From assembly GCA_964432715.1 (NCBI GenBank), contig CAYSOW010000032.1, positions 1 to 21,423 on the forward strand: a stretch of DNA of 21,423 bases. Reading direction: 5' to 3'. The translations under genes and the position numbers were made by a program. Of the stretch, positions 1 through 6,736 are shown in pieces; positions within the stretch are counted from its first letter, which is position 1, and every line of letters begins with the position of its first letter. The notes beneath the pieces are model-generated. The model was given only the letters and a program-made list of their open reading frames with translations. It made no database searches and was not told the origin of the DNA. The stretch comes from Phocaeicola_A sp964432715. Its GTDB lineage: Bacteria > Bacteroidota > Bacteroidia > Bacteroidales > Bacteroidaceae.

Positions 1-548
1 TCGGTGCTGTCATTGGCCCGGGCGGAAAGATTATCCAGGGTATGCAGGAGGAGACCGGTGCTACCATCTCTATCGAGGAGGTTGACGGCGTAGGTCGCAT
101 CGAGATTGCAGGTACTAACAAGGAGTGCATCGACAAGGCTTTGGGTATGATTCGTGCCATCGTTGCTATCCCTGAGGTTGGCGAGGTGTACACGGGTAAG
201 ATTCGCTCTATCATGCCTTACGGTGCGTTCGTTGAGTTCTTGCCGGGTAAGGATGGTTTGCTCCATATCTCTGAGATCGACTGGAAACGTCTGGAGACTG
301 TGGAGGAGAGTGGCTTGAAAGAGGGCGACGAGATTCAGGTGAAATTGCTGGAAATCGATCCGAAGACCGGTAAGTTCAAACTCTCTCGTAAGGTGTTGCT
401 CCCGAAACCGGAAGGTTACGTAGAGCGTCCGGAGCGTCCTGCTCGCGGTGAGCGTAAGGATCGTGGCGACCGTAGAGATCGCGGTGATCGCAGAGACCGT
501 GGCGAGCACAGAGACCATAAGGAGAATAAAGAGGCTCAGAATGACTAA
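1..548 (+). CDS. pnp: Polynucleotide phosphorylase, C-terminal part (5' truncated by window)
   Basis: This is the 3' end of PNPase, the phosphorolytic 3'-to-5' exoribonuclease and component of RNA-decay complexes in the cytoplasm. The frame is open from base 3. It begins inside the KH domain: the GxxG loop reads IGPGGKII and is followed by a typical KH sequence (EETGATISIEE). An S1 RNA-binding domain follows (VGEVYTGKIRSIMPYGAFVEF through KLSRKVLL, about bases 174-390). The tail is an Arg/Asp/Glu/Lys-rich, probably disordered extension containing three 18-bp repeats (459-512, peptide DRGDRR twice, then DRGEHR). KH followed by S1 at a protein C-terminus is diagnostic of PNPase. The catalytic RNase PH domains lie outside the window. 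The stop is TAA at 546-548 and a strong intrinsic terminator follows, so this is the end of its transcription unit. Confidence 0.95.
   Translation, partial: GAVIGPGGKIIQGMQEETGATISIEEVDGVGRIEIAGTNKECIDKALGMIRAIVAIPEVGEVYTGKIRSIMPYGAFVEFLPGKDGLLHISEIDWKRLETVEESGLKEGDEIQVKLLEIDPKTGKFKLSRKVLLPKPEGYVERPERPARGERKDRGDRRDRGDRRDRGEHRDHKENKEAQND
459..512 (+). repeat. Three tandem 18-bp coding repeats in the pnp tail
   Basis: Units at 459-476, 477-494 and 495-512 are in frame and encode DRGDRR, DRGDRR and DRGEHR. The copies differ mainly at third codon positions, so the peptide is better conserved than the DNA. This suggests selection for a charged RNA-binding-like tail rather than a very recent duplication. 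Confidence 0.8.
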
Positions 549-579
549 TCGTCTGTTCTGACGTCTTTCTGAAGATATG

Positions 580-616
580 AAGAGGCTGTTCCTTTCGTGG
601 AGCAGCCTCTTTTTTC
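580..616 (+). terminator. Rho-independent terminator of pnp
   Basis: A 13-bp stem pairs 580-592 with 599-611 around a 6-nt loop (593-598). It contains one G-T wobble and is followed by a T run at 610-615. It begins about 30 bp after the pnp stop codon, and the next gene has its own -7 box downstream of it. Confidence 0.9.
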
Positions 617-649
617 GTGATAAATGGAACAATCTTTGATTTTTATCTC

Positions 650-657
650 TACCTTTG
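650..657 (+). promoter_or_regulatory. Bacteroidetes -7 box (TACCTTTG) for the radical SAM gene
   Basis: A perfect TAnnTTTG lies about 33 bp upstream of the start codon and just after the pnp terminator. A TTTG at 635-638 is only 11 bp away, too close to act as the usual -33 element (19-21 bp), so only the -7 half is supported. Confidence 0.5.
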
Positions 658-690
658 TGCGCAATTAGTATATAGAATAAGGAGGTTTGT

Positions 691-1467
691 ATGTCAACCG
701 TGATTTATCCCTCTCCCATCTTCGGACCGGTGCATAGCCGTCGCTTGGGAGTTTCTTTAGGTATCAACCTGGCGCCTGCCGATGGCAAGCACTGCTCGTT
801 CGACTGTATCTACTGTGAGTGTGGATTCAATGCCGACCATCGTCCGCATCTGCCGCTGCCCACTCGCGAGGAGGTGCGCACGGCGCTCGAAGCGCGCTTG
901 ACGGAGATGGCGCAGAAGGGGCCGAAGCCGGATGTATTGACTTTTGCGGGCAACGGGGAACCGACGGCGCACCCGCACTTCCCGGAGATTATTGAGGATA
1001 CGCTGGCGTTGCGCGACCGTTTCTTCCCGGAGGCGAAGGTGAGTGTGCTGAGTAACTCTACGTTCATCGCTCGTCCTGCGGTGTTTGAGGCGCTCTGTAA
1101 GGTGGATAATAACATTCTGAAGCTGGATACGGTGGATGTGGACTATATTCAGACGGTCGACCGTCCGAACGGTCACTATGACTTGCCGTTGATTCTGGAG
1201 CGTCTGAAGGCGTTTCAGGGGAAGGTGATTATCCAGACGATGTTCATGAAGGGTCTCTTCAACGGTCGCGAGGTGGATAATACGTCCGATCGCTATGTAT
1301 TGCCGTGGATAGAGGCGGTGAAGCAGATTGCTCCGCGTCAGGTGATGATTTACACCATCGACCGCGAAACGCCCGACCACGACCTCCAAAAGGCTTCGCA
1401 CGAGGAGCTGGATCGCATCGTGACGCTGCTGAAAGCGGAGGGAATTTACGCAACGGCGTCCTATTAA
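691..1467 (+). CDS. Radical SAM protein of unknown substrate
   Basis: The 258-residue protein carries the radical SAM cluster motif CxxxCxxC at C35, C39 and C42 (CSFDCIYC), which ligates a 4Fe-4S cluster used to cleave S-adenosylmethionine. A GNGEPT segment fits the GGE-type SAM-contact motif of the family. The N-terminal SPIFGPVHSRRLGVSLG stretch resembles the COG0731/TYW1-like group of short radical SAM proteins common in Bacteroidetes. The length suggests a bare radical SAM barrel with no added SPASM or cobalamin domain. The start is supported by an unusually good Shine-Dalgarno sequence (AAGGAGG, 679-685) 5 nt before the ATG. It is flanked by the pnp terminator and a tRNA unit, so it is probably monocistronic and context gives no substrate hint. 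It ends in tandem in-frame stops (TAA TGA). Confidence 0.88.
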   Translation: MSTVIYPSPIFGPVHSRRLGVSLGINLAPADGKHCSFDCIYCECGFNADHRPHLPLPTREEVRTALEARLTEMAQKGPKPDVLTFAGNGEPTAHPHFPEIIEDTLALRDRFFPEAKVSVLSNSTFIARPAVFEALCKVDNNILKLDTVDVDYIQTVDRPNGHYDLPLILERLKAFQGKVIIQTMFMKGLFNGREVDNTSDRYVLPWIEAVKQIAPRQVMIYTIDRETPDHDLQKASHEELDRIVTLLKAEGIYATASY

Positions 1468-1473
1468 TGAGCT

Positions 1474-1507
1474 ATTCCGCCACTTTTTTCAAAAAAAGTG
1501 ACGGAAT
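1474..1507. repeat. Long near-perfect inverted repeat between radical SAM gene and tRNA promoter
   Basis: Bases 1474-1489 pair with 1492-1507 at 15 of 16 positions; the only mismatch is 1480/1501. The outer part is GC-containing (ATTCCG/CGGAAT) and the inner part is T6/A6, so the real loop must be a few of the A-T pairs. No U run follows the 3' arm, so it is not a classical intrinsic terminator, although it could still stop or stabilise the radical SAM mRNA. It ends 2 bp before the -33 element of the tRNA promoter. Confidence 0.7.
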
Positions 1508-1509
1508 GT

Positions 1510-1540
1510 TTTGCAGATTCGGAAAAAAGCACTACCTTTG
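1510..1540 (+). promoter_or_regulatory. Primary-sigma promoter of tRNA-Leu
   Basis: A -33 TTTG (1510-1513) and a -7 TACCTTTG (1533-1540) are separated by exactly 19 bp, the spacing expected for the Bacteroidetes housekeeping sigma factor. The tRNA 5' end is 25 bp downstream. Confidence 0.82.
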
Positions 1541-1564
1541 CATCGCATTCGAGAAAAACGATAT

Positions 1565-1651
1565 GCCCAGATGGCGGAATCGGTAGACGCGCTGGTCTCA
1601 AACACCAGTGGAGTTAAATCCATCCCGGTTCGACCCCGGGTCTGGGTACCA
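1565..1651 (+). tRNA. tRNA-Leu (anticodon CAA)
   Basis: This is an 87-nt class II tRNA with encoded CCA. The acceptor stem pairs 1565-1571 with 1641-1647, with a terminal G-T pair. The discriminator is A1648 and CCA lies at 1649-1651. The anticodon stem CTGGT/ACCAG (1592-1596/1604-1608) holds loop CTCAAAC, giving anticodon CAA at 1599-1601, which reads UUG. The T-loop reads TTCGACC. A long variable arm separates the anticodon and T arms, as expected for leucine tRNAs. It has its own promoter and terminator. Confidence 0.97.
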
Positions 1652-1653
1652 AG

Positions 1654-1686
1654 AAAACCTCTTAGTCGAAAGATTAAGAGGTTTTT
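1654..1686 (+). terminator. Intrinsic terminator of tRNA-Leu
   Basis: A 14-bp stem (1654-1667 with 1672-1685) is capped by a GAAA tetraloop (1668-1671). Its 3' arm ends in a T run (1682-1687). It starts 3 nt after the CCA end of the tRNA. Confidence 0.9.
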
Positions 1687-1709
1687 TCGTGTATATACGT
1701 TTTGTATAT

Positions 1710-1809
1710 NNNNNNNNNNNNNNNNNNNNNNNNNNNNNNNNNNNNNNNNNNNNNNNNNNNNNNNNNNNNNNNNNNNNNNNNNNNNNNNNNNNNNNNNNNN
1801 NNNNNNNNN
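1710..1809. other. Assembly gap (100 N)
   Basis: Exactly 100 undetermined bases, the conventional placeholder for a scaffold join, so its true length and content are unknown. The known flanks (1687-1709 and 1810-1860) are short, AT-rich and show no gene. Confidence 0.97.
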
Positions 1810-1860
1810 TGCCATCGGTCTTCTCTATTCTTATTCTATATTCTATATAGCTGTAATCTC

Positions 1861-3678
1861 TTACATTCTTTCAGGCACCTCAATACCCAACAGATTCATG
1901 CCGAGACGCACAATCTTCGCCACGTTGGCAGAGAGAGCCAAGCGGAACACCTTGATGTTCTCGTTCTCTTCACGCAGGATGCTGAAGTCGTGGTAGAACT
2001 GGTTGTACTCCTTCACCAAGTCGTAGCAATAGTTGGCAATGATTGACGGACTGTAAATCTCGCCTGCCTGTTTCACAATGCCCTTGAAGTCGGACAACAT
2101 CTGAATCAAGCCCTCCTCCTTCTCGCTCAGCGTCAAGCCGCCGGGAATAGTCGCAGGAATCTCGATGCCTGCCTCTGCCGCTTTACGCAATACAGAGCGG
2201 ATACGCGCATAAGTATATTGAATGAACGGACCCGTGTTACCGTTGAAGTCGATAGACTCCTTCGGATTGAAGGTCATGTTCTTGCGGGGATCCACCTTCA
2301 GGATGAAGTATTTCAAAGCACCCAAACCAACGATGCGGGCAATGTTGTCAGCCTCTTCCTTGCTGATGTTATCCAGTTTACCCAACTCCTGAGAAGTCTC
2401 GCGAGCCGTGTTAATCATCTCCTCCATCAAGTCGTCGGCATCCACTACTGTACCCTCACGGCTCTTCATCTTACCTTCCGGCAGCTCCACCATACCGTAC
2501 GAGAAGTGTACGAGGCTCTTGCCCCATTCGAAGCCGAGCTTGTCGAGCAGGATAGAAAGCACCTGGAAGTGGTAGTTCTGTTCGTTACCCACCACGTAAA
2601 TCATCTTATTGATGGGGAAATCCTGGAAGCGCAGTTTCGCGGTACCGATGTCCTGCGTCATGTAGACCGAAGTACCATCGCCACGGAGCAGCAACTTATG
2701 GTCGAGGCCCTCGCCGGTCAGGTCGGCCCATACAGAACCATCCTCCTTGCGATAGAAGAAACCCTTCTCCAAGCCTTCCATCACCTTCTCCTTACCCTCC
2801 AGATAAGTATTTGATTCGTAATAAATCTTATCAAAGTTGACACCCATCATCTTGTAAGTCTCATCGAAACCGGCATATACCCAGTCGTTCATCTTCTTCC
2901 AGAGCGAACGAACTTCCGGGTCGTTGGCTTCCCATTTCACCAGCATCTCGCGAGCCTCCTTCATCAGCGGCGACTCCTTCTCAGCCTTCGCCTTCGCCTC
3001 CTCTTCCGTCAGGCCCTCAGCCATGAACTGAGCCGTCAGCTCCTTCACCTCCGCCTTGTAGTGCTTGTCGAACGCCACGTAATAGTCGCCGATGAGGTGG
3101 TCACCCTTCTTGCCGGAGCTTTCAGGCGTCTCGCCGTTGCCATATTTCAGCCAAGCGAGCATAGATTTACAGATATGGATACCACGGTCGTTCACGATGT
3201 TGGTCTTCACCACCTTGTTGCCATTGGCAGCCATGATGTTGGCCAAGGCAAAGCCGAGCAAGTTGTTGCGCACGTGGCCCAAGTGGAGCGGCTTGTTGGT
3301 GTTGGGCGAAGAGTACTCAATCATCACCAGCGGCGACTCCTCAGTGGCAGGTGTGATACCGAACTGAGCGTCAGCTTGGATGTCATTGAGCATGTCAATC
3401 CAGCAATCCGATGAAACGGTGAGGTTGAGGAATCCCTTGATGACATTGAACGCTGCCACAGCGGGCTCGTTCGCTTGCAGGTATTCGCCAATCTCTTGCG
3501 CCGTCTGTTCGGGCGACTTGCGCGCGAGTTTCACAAATGGGAAGACCACCAGTGTGAGGTGTCCTTCGAATTCCTTCTTGGTCTTTTGCAATTGTACCTG
3601 TGATGCAGGCACTTCTCCTCCGTACAGGCTCTTGATGGCAGCCAGAATGGAGTTGGTTATCTTCGTTTCTATCTTCAT
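1861..3678 (-). CDS. argS: Arginyl-tRNA synthetase
   Basis: This class I synthetase attaches arginine to tRNA-Arg in the cytoplasm. The 605-residue product has the N-terminal ArgRS-specific domain, the HIGH motif as HLGH at residues 132-135 (in SSPNTNKPLHLGHVRNN), the ArgRS KMSKS-like loop KMKSR at 403-407, and a C-terminal anticodon-binding domain ending in LGIEVPERM. Size is normal for the family. The frame stays open 21 codons further upstream to 3741. However, a TAnnTTTG promoter box lies at 3708-3715, inside that extension, so the transcript should begin near 3700 and the ATG at 3678 is the likely start. The gene is monocistronic as far as visible and ends beside the scaffold gap, so its own terminator is not seen. 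Confidence 0.96.
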   Translation of the reverse strand: MKIETKITNSILAAIKSLYGGEVPASQVQLQKTKKEFEGHLTLVVFPFVKLARKSPEQTAQEIGEYLQANEPAVAAFNVIKGFLNLTVSSDCWIDMLNDIQADAQFGITPATEESPLVMIEYSSPNTNKPLHLGHVRNNLLGFALANIMAANGNKVVKTNIVNDRGIHICKSMLAWLKYGNGETPESSGKKGDHLIGDYYVAFDKHYKAEVKELTAQFMAEGLTEEEAKAKAEKESPLMKEAREMLVKWEANDPEVRSLWKKMNDWVYAGFDETYKMMGVNFDKIYYESNTYLEGKEKVMEGLEKGFFYRKEDGSVWADLTGEGLDHKLLLRGDGTSVYMTQDIGTAKLRFQDFPINKMIYVVGNEQNYHFQVLSILLDKLGFEWGKSLVHFSYGMVELPEGKMKSREGTVVDADDLMEEMINTARETSQELGKLDNISKEEADNIARIVGLGALKYFILKVDPRKNMTFNPKESIDFNGNTGPFIQYTYARIRSVLRKAAEAGIEIPATIPGGLTLSEKEEGLIQMLSDFKGIVKQAGEIYSPSIIANYCYDLVKEYNQFYHDFSILREENENIKVFRLALSANVAKIVRLGMNLLGIEVPERM

Positions 3679-3707
3679 AAAGCTGAATGCTACATTGTTA
3701 CGAGGTG

Positions 3708-3715
3708 CAAAGTTA
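3708..3715 (-). promoter_or_regulatory. -7 box (TAACTTTG) for argS
   Basis: On the minus strand TAACTTTG lies about 30 bp upstream of the argS ATG, implying a leader of roughly 20 nt. No clear TTTG is present at -33. The box comes just after the DUF3826 gene's terminator, as expected for a new transcription unit. Confidence 0.6.
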
Positions 3716-3749
3716 ATTATTTTCTTCCATTCTTTATGCATGGAAGCCT

Positions 3750-3787
3750 AAAAAAAGCCGTCCCTTCATCCACGAAGAGACGGCTTT
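3750..3787 (-). terminator. Intrinsic terminator of the pectate lyase-DUF3826 unit
   Basis: A 9-bp GC-rich stem pairs 3754-3762 with 3779-3787, and after one mismatch a further 4 bp (3764-3767/3774-3777) closes a 6-nt loop. Read on the minus strand it is followed by a U7 run (3756-3750). It lies about 60 bp beyond the stop codon of the DUF3826 gene. Confidence 0.88.
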
Positions 3788-3846
3788 AATGATTTCAATC
3801 TTTTACGCTTGTCCTTACGAACAAATTTCACTAACCTTAGTAATCA

Positions 3847-4521
3847 CTATTTTTGCTGGTTCTTGCGCTCTTCGATGCGCTTGTACCAATTCTCGCGTTC
3901 TTTCACCAGGTCGTAACCGCGGCTGGAGAGGTAGTTGTTGATACGACCTTTGTAGCGACCGAAAGTTTCATGCTTTTTCTTGGAACTCTCAGCGTCGATG
4001 GCGTACTCGCGTGCCTCTTGCAACCAGAGCAGAATCTGGTATTTTTCTTCATCAGTTAAGGTAGGTACCATATCGAGGGTAGCATCATAAGTCACCTTCA
4101 CCACACCGAAGGTCATGCCGTCTTTCACGGCATCCACTTGCGCGTCGGTCAGGTAGACTTTCAGATTGGCGGGGAAGGCAAAGTGCGTGCGGTAGAGCTC
4201 GGCATTCACCTCGTTCTCAATGGCTTTCTGCTCCTTGCTCTTCTCCTCGCCCGTCACACCCGAAGCCTTCAGAGCCTCTTTGCGAGCGTCGCGGGCGGTA
4301 TAGATATCGTTCAGTTTAAAGTAGCGGTTGGCAATGATGGTGCGCACCTCTTTGGCAGCCACCGTGTCATTCAGAGCCAGACCGTCTACAATCTTCTGTG
4401 CTCTGGCCACAATGGAAGCCACATACTGCGGGTCGCGGTTGGCGCTGTCCAGCTCCACGGCCTGCATGGCATGGGCACTGCCCAACAGTGCCAAGCCCAA
4501 CAGAAATGTTCTCAGTTTCAT
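3847..4521 (-). CDS. Secreted DUF3826 family protein
   Basis: The 224-residue protein begins with a signal peptide (MKLRTFLLGLALLGSAHA, cleavage probably after SAHA or MQA) and has no lipobox, so it is predicted to be soluble and periplasmic or exported. The rest is mostly helical and charged, with a Lys/Glu-rich C-terminus (KERENWYKRIEERKNQQK). From memory it matches DUF3826, a family often found in Bacteroidetes beside polysaccharide lyases; its biochemical function is not established to my knowledge. It follows the pectate lyase by 46 bp on the same strand with no promoter box between them and precedes a strong terminator, so it is the second gene of a two-gene unit. A role in pectin use is inferred only from this context. 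Confidence 0.82.
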   Translation of the reverse strand: MKLRTFLLGLALLGSAHAMQAVELDSANRDPQYVASIVARAQKIVDGLALNDTVAAKEVRTIIANRYFKLNDIYTARDARKEALKASGVTGEEKSKEQKAIENEVNAELYRTHFAFPANLKVYLTDAQVDAVKDGMTFGVVKVTYDATLDMVPTLTDEEKYQILLWLQEAREYAIDAESSKKKHETFGRYKGRINNYLSSRGYDLVKERENWYKRIEERKNQQK

Positions 4522-4567
4522 CTCAATCTTTGAATTTCGTTACACATAGGTTGAATTCGCGTCGGGA

Positions 4568-6301
4568 TTACATCAATTTTCCCTTCTCGGCCAGCGTGTC
4601 ATAGTTGTTGCGCAGGTCGGTCCAGTCCACACGGTTCTTCGTGCTGATACCGTTGATGTATTTCTCGATGTTGGTATAACCGTCGCCGGTGCAATCCTGG
4701 TTGGCATCGCTCGGATCGTTCGGGTCGAGGCCGTTGGCAAGCTCCCAAGCATCCGGCATACCGTCGTTGTCAGAGTCTACGTAAGGTTCTCCTTTATACT
4801 CCGGATAACCACCCATCTGACGGATGTCGGTGATGATACCTATCTTGTAAGAATCCTTCGGCAGGCGGCGCAGCTTGAACTGTCCGTCCTTGATCTGCTT
4901 CTCAGAGAGGCCGGTCAAATCACCGTAAGCATCCTTCGGGAGTTTCTTCTCGTAATAAGGAACACCGGTGCGAACCTCCTCCACGATGCGCTGGTCGACG
5001 ATGTCGCGGCAGGGGATGTTGGCACCCACCTCTTTCAACACGTGGTCATAAGCATCTTTGGCCGAAGTGATGGTGATGTACGGCATCTGGAACGGCTCAT
5101 AGACACGCATATTCTCCGTGAAGCCTTCCGTGTTCGGCTCGCTCTCAATCTGGATACCGCCTGCCCAGTTGTCGGCAGTGATGTCATCGTAACCCTCCAT
5201 GATGTTACCGTTGGCATAGACACGACCGTAGACTTTGTGGTCCAGGTGGCTACGTCCGGCTTCCGGTTTCAGGATACGGTGACCCACATTGTTGTTGGTG
5301 GGAGTGGCGGGACCCGGTTTGTAGTAGTTGTTAATCATGTTGAACATGGCCGTATAGTCGCCACCGTCTGATGAACGGTGTACCCAGTTGAACACGACGT
5401 TGTTGACGAAGTTGAAGATACCGTTCCAGCCGATAGACGGGTTACGTCCGGTGTTGCTGGCCCACAAGTTGCGCATGAAGGCACAGTTCTCACCGCCCAG
5501 GGTACTACCGAAGGCGTGGTTGTAAGTATCAAGTGCTTTGGCCGAGATGGTATTCTGAATGGTGACATTCACGGTAGGCAACTTCAGCTCGGTAGTCTTG
5601 TACTGACCTTCGCTGGGGTCGTACATGTGGCGATAGAAGGAGATGTTCTCATCCAAGCCCCAAGTACAAGAGCAGTGGTCGATCATGATATTACCCACGG
5701 GGTTACCACCGAAGCAGTCCTCACGGTGAACCACGTTGGTCTCACCGCGGCGGAAACGCATGTGGCGTACCACAACATCATGCGTATCTACCCAGAATGC
5801 CTCACCGGCGATGCAGACACCGTCGCCCGGAGCCGTCTGTCCGGCAATAGTAACGTAAGGAGCACGTACAATAATAGGAGTGCTGATGCGGATGATACCG
5901 GAGACATTGAAGACGATGATACGTGCACCGCCGGTCTCACAAGCCTCACGGAAAGAACCGGGACCGCTATCGTTCAAGTTGGTCACAGTGATGACTTTAC
6001 CGCCACGACCACCGAAGCTGTACATACCGCCACCCTCGGCACCCGGGAAGGCCGGAATACGTGCCTGAGGCAGGTCGTACGGACGACTGGCCCAGGGGAT
6101 GTAGGGACGACCCTCTTTGGCCTCCTGCAATACGATGGGCAGTGCTTCCTCCCATGCGGCATCCGATTTTTTGTAAAATTCCTCTTTCACCTTGGCGAAC
6201 GCTTCCTGTGCTTCTTTCGTCACCTGCGGATATTGCGCCATGGCTACGTTAGAACCCAGAAGGCTCATCAAGAGAACTCCTAAACATGCTCTTTTCTTCA
6301 T
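4568..6301 (-). CDS. Secreted pectate lyase, PL1-like, with C-terminal calcium-binding repeat
   Basis: This 577-residue protein likely cleaves polygalacturonate by Ca2+-dependent beta-elimination. It has an N-terminal signal peptide with probable cleavage after AMA (residue 22). Cys5 is not in a lipobox, so it is probably periplasmic or released. A helical linker precedes the parallel beta-helix, which opens with the family's AFPGAEGGG (84-92) and VTNLNDSGPGSFREA (106-120). Further PL1-type signatures are VRHMRFRRG (178-186) and DHCSCTWGLDENIS (208-221). Near the C-terminus a DSDNDGMPD loop (509-517) and a second acidic loop (532-541, ending in TGDG) look like dockerin or thrombospondin type 3 calcium-binding repeats. 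The gene is followed by the DUF3826 gene. No SusC/SusD or regulator is visible; the upstream side runs into a scaffold gap. Confidence 0.92.
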   Translation of the reverse strand: MKKRACLGVLLMSLLGSNVAMAQYPQVTKEAQEAFAKVKEEFYKKSDAAWEEALPIVLQEAKEGRPYIPWASRPYDLPQARIPAFPGAEGGGMYSFGGRGGKVITVTNLNDSGPGSFREACETGGARIIVFNVSGIIRISTPIIVRAPYVTIAGQTAPGDGVCIAGEAFWVDTHDVVVRHMRFRRGETNVVHREDCFGGNPVGNIMIDHCSCTWGLDENISFYRHMYDPSEGQYKTTELKLPTVNVTIQNTISAKALDTYNHAFGSTLGGENCAFMRNLWASNTGRNPSIGWNGIFNFVNNVVFNWVHRSSDGGDYTAMFNMINNYYKPGPATPTNNNVGHRILKPEAGRSHLDHKVYGRVYANGNIMEGYDDITADNWAGGIQIESEPNTEGFTENMRVYEPFQMPYITITSAKDAYDHVLKEVGANIPCRDIVDQRIVEEVRTGVPYYEKKLPKDAYGDLTGLSEKQIKDGQFKLRRLPKDSYKIGIITDIRQMGGYPEYKGEPYVDSDNDGMPDAWELANGLDPNDPSDANQDCTGDGYTNIEKYINGISTKNRVDWTDLRNNYDTLAEKGKLM

Positions 6302-6386
6302 AGAATCAATCTTTAAATTTTATTCACTGATGAATAGACAAGTTAAGAAGTGAAAAGTAAACTAGAGGGGTTGCTTATTTATGGTT

Positions 6387-6404
6387 TGTAAATGGATTTT
6401 TACA
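6387..6404. promoter_or_regulatory. TGTAAA-N6-TTTACA dyad upstream of pectate lyase
   Basis: A perfect 6-6-6 inverted repeat (6387-6392 and 6399-6404) lies about 85 bp upstream of the pectate lyase ATG, in an AT-rich region with no TAnnTTTG box for that gene. The geometry fits a dimeric regulator's operator, but AT-rich DNA produces such dyads by chance. Confidence 0.3.
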
Positions 6405-6439
6405 TTTGTTATGAATTTACGGTCCTGAATAAAACTTTC

Positions 6440-6502
6440 GGGAGTGAAAGTGGGATGAAAGCGGAGTGAAAGGGATGAAGGTGGAAAGGACGAAGACGGA
6501 GG
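6440..6502. repeat. Degenerate purine-rich short tandem repeat running into the gap
   Basis: The + strand shows successive degenerate 10-12 bp units of the form GGRRTGAAAG (for example GGGAGTGAAAG, GGGATGAAAG, GGAGTGAAAG, GGATGAAGG), nearly free of pyrimidines except T. The tract reaches the first N at 6503, and similar GGATGGGAAGGG sequence appears just after the gap (6608-6619). Collapse of this repeat is a plausible cause of the break. Confidence 0.65.
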
Positions 6503-6602
6503 NNNNNNNNNNNNNNNNNNNNNNNNNNNNNNNNNNNNNNNNNNNNNNNNNNNNNNNNNNNNNNNNNNNNNNNNNNNNNNNNNNNNNNNNNNNNNNNNNN
6601 NN
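6503..6602. other. Assembly gap (100 N)
   Basis: Exactly 100 undetermined bases, a placeholder of unknown real length. It interrupts the 791-bp region between the pectate lyase and leuS, so an additional gene here cannot be excluded. Confidence 0.97.
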
Positions 6603-6736
6603 AAGCCGGATGGGAAGGGTATAAAAACAAAGAACGGGCGTGTCTTCTATCAATAAATGATAGATAGACTTCGTCCGCATCTTCTAATACCTAAAACTTC
6701 AATTCCTCAAAAAGCTAATAAATTTTCGCCTTTCAA

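Noticed and set aside
459..500. Repeated RGD tripeptides as an integrin-binding adhesin motif
   Set aside because: They arise from a charged DRGDRR repeat in the cytoplasmic enzyme PNPase, which has no export signal.
635..657. TTTG at 635-638 as the -33 element of the radical SAM promoter
   Set aside because: Only 11 bp separate it from the -7 box, instead of the usual 19-21 bp.
1489..1815. Frames that run through the N blocks (also 6409-6680 minus)
   Set aside because: They are open only because undetermined bases hide stops. They also overlap the tRNA or the low-complexity repeats.
3679..3741. 21-codon N-terminal extension of ArgRS
   Set aside because: The promoter box at 3708-3715 lies inside it, and MKIETKIT is the usual ArgRS beginning.
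6646..6664. TCTATCA/TGATAGA hairpin as a terminator of the small minus-strand unit
   Set aside because: The stem is 7 bp and AT-rich with no U run on either strand.
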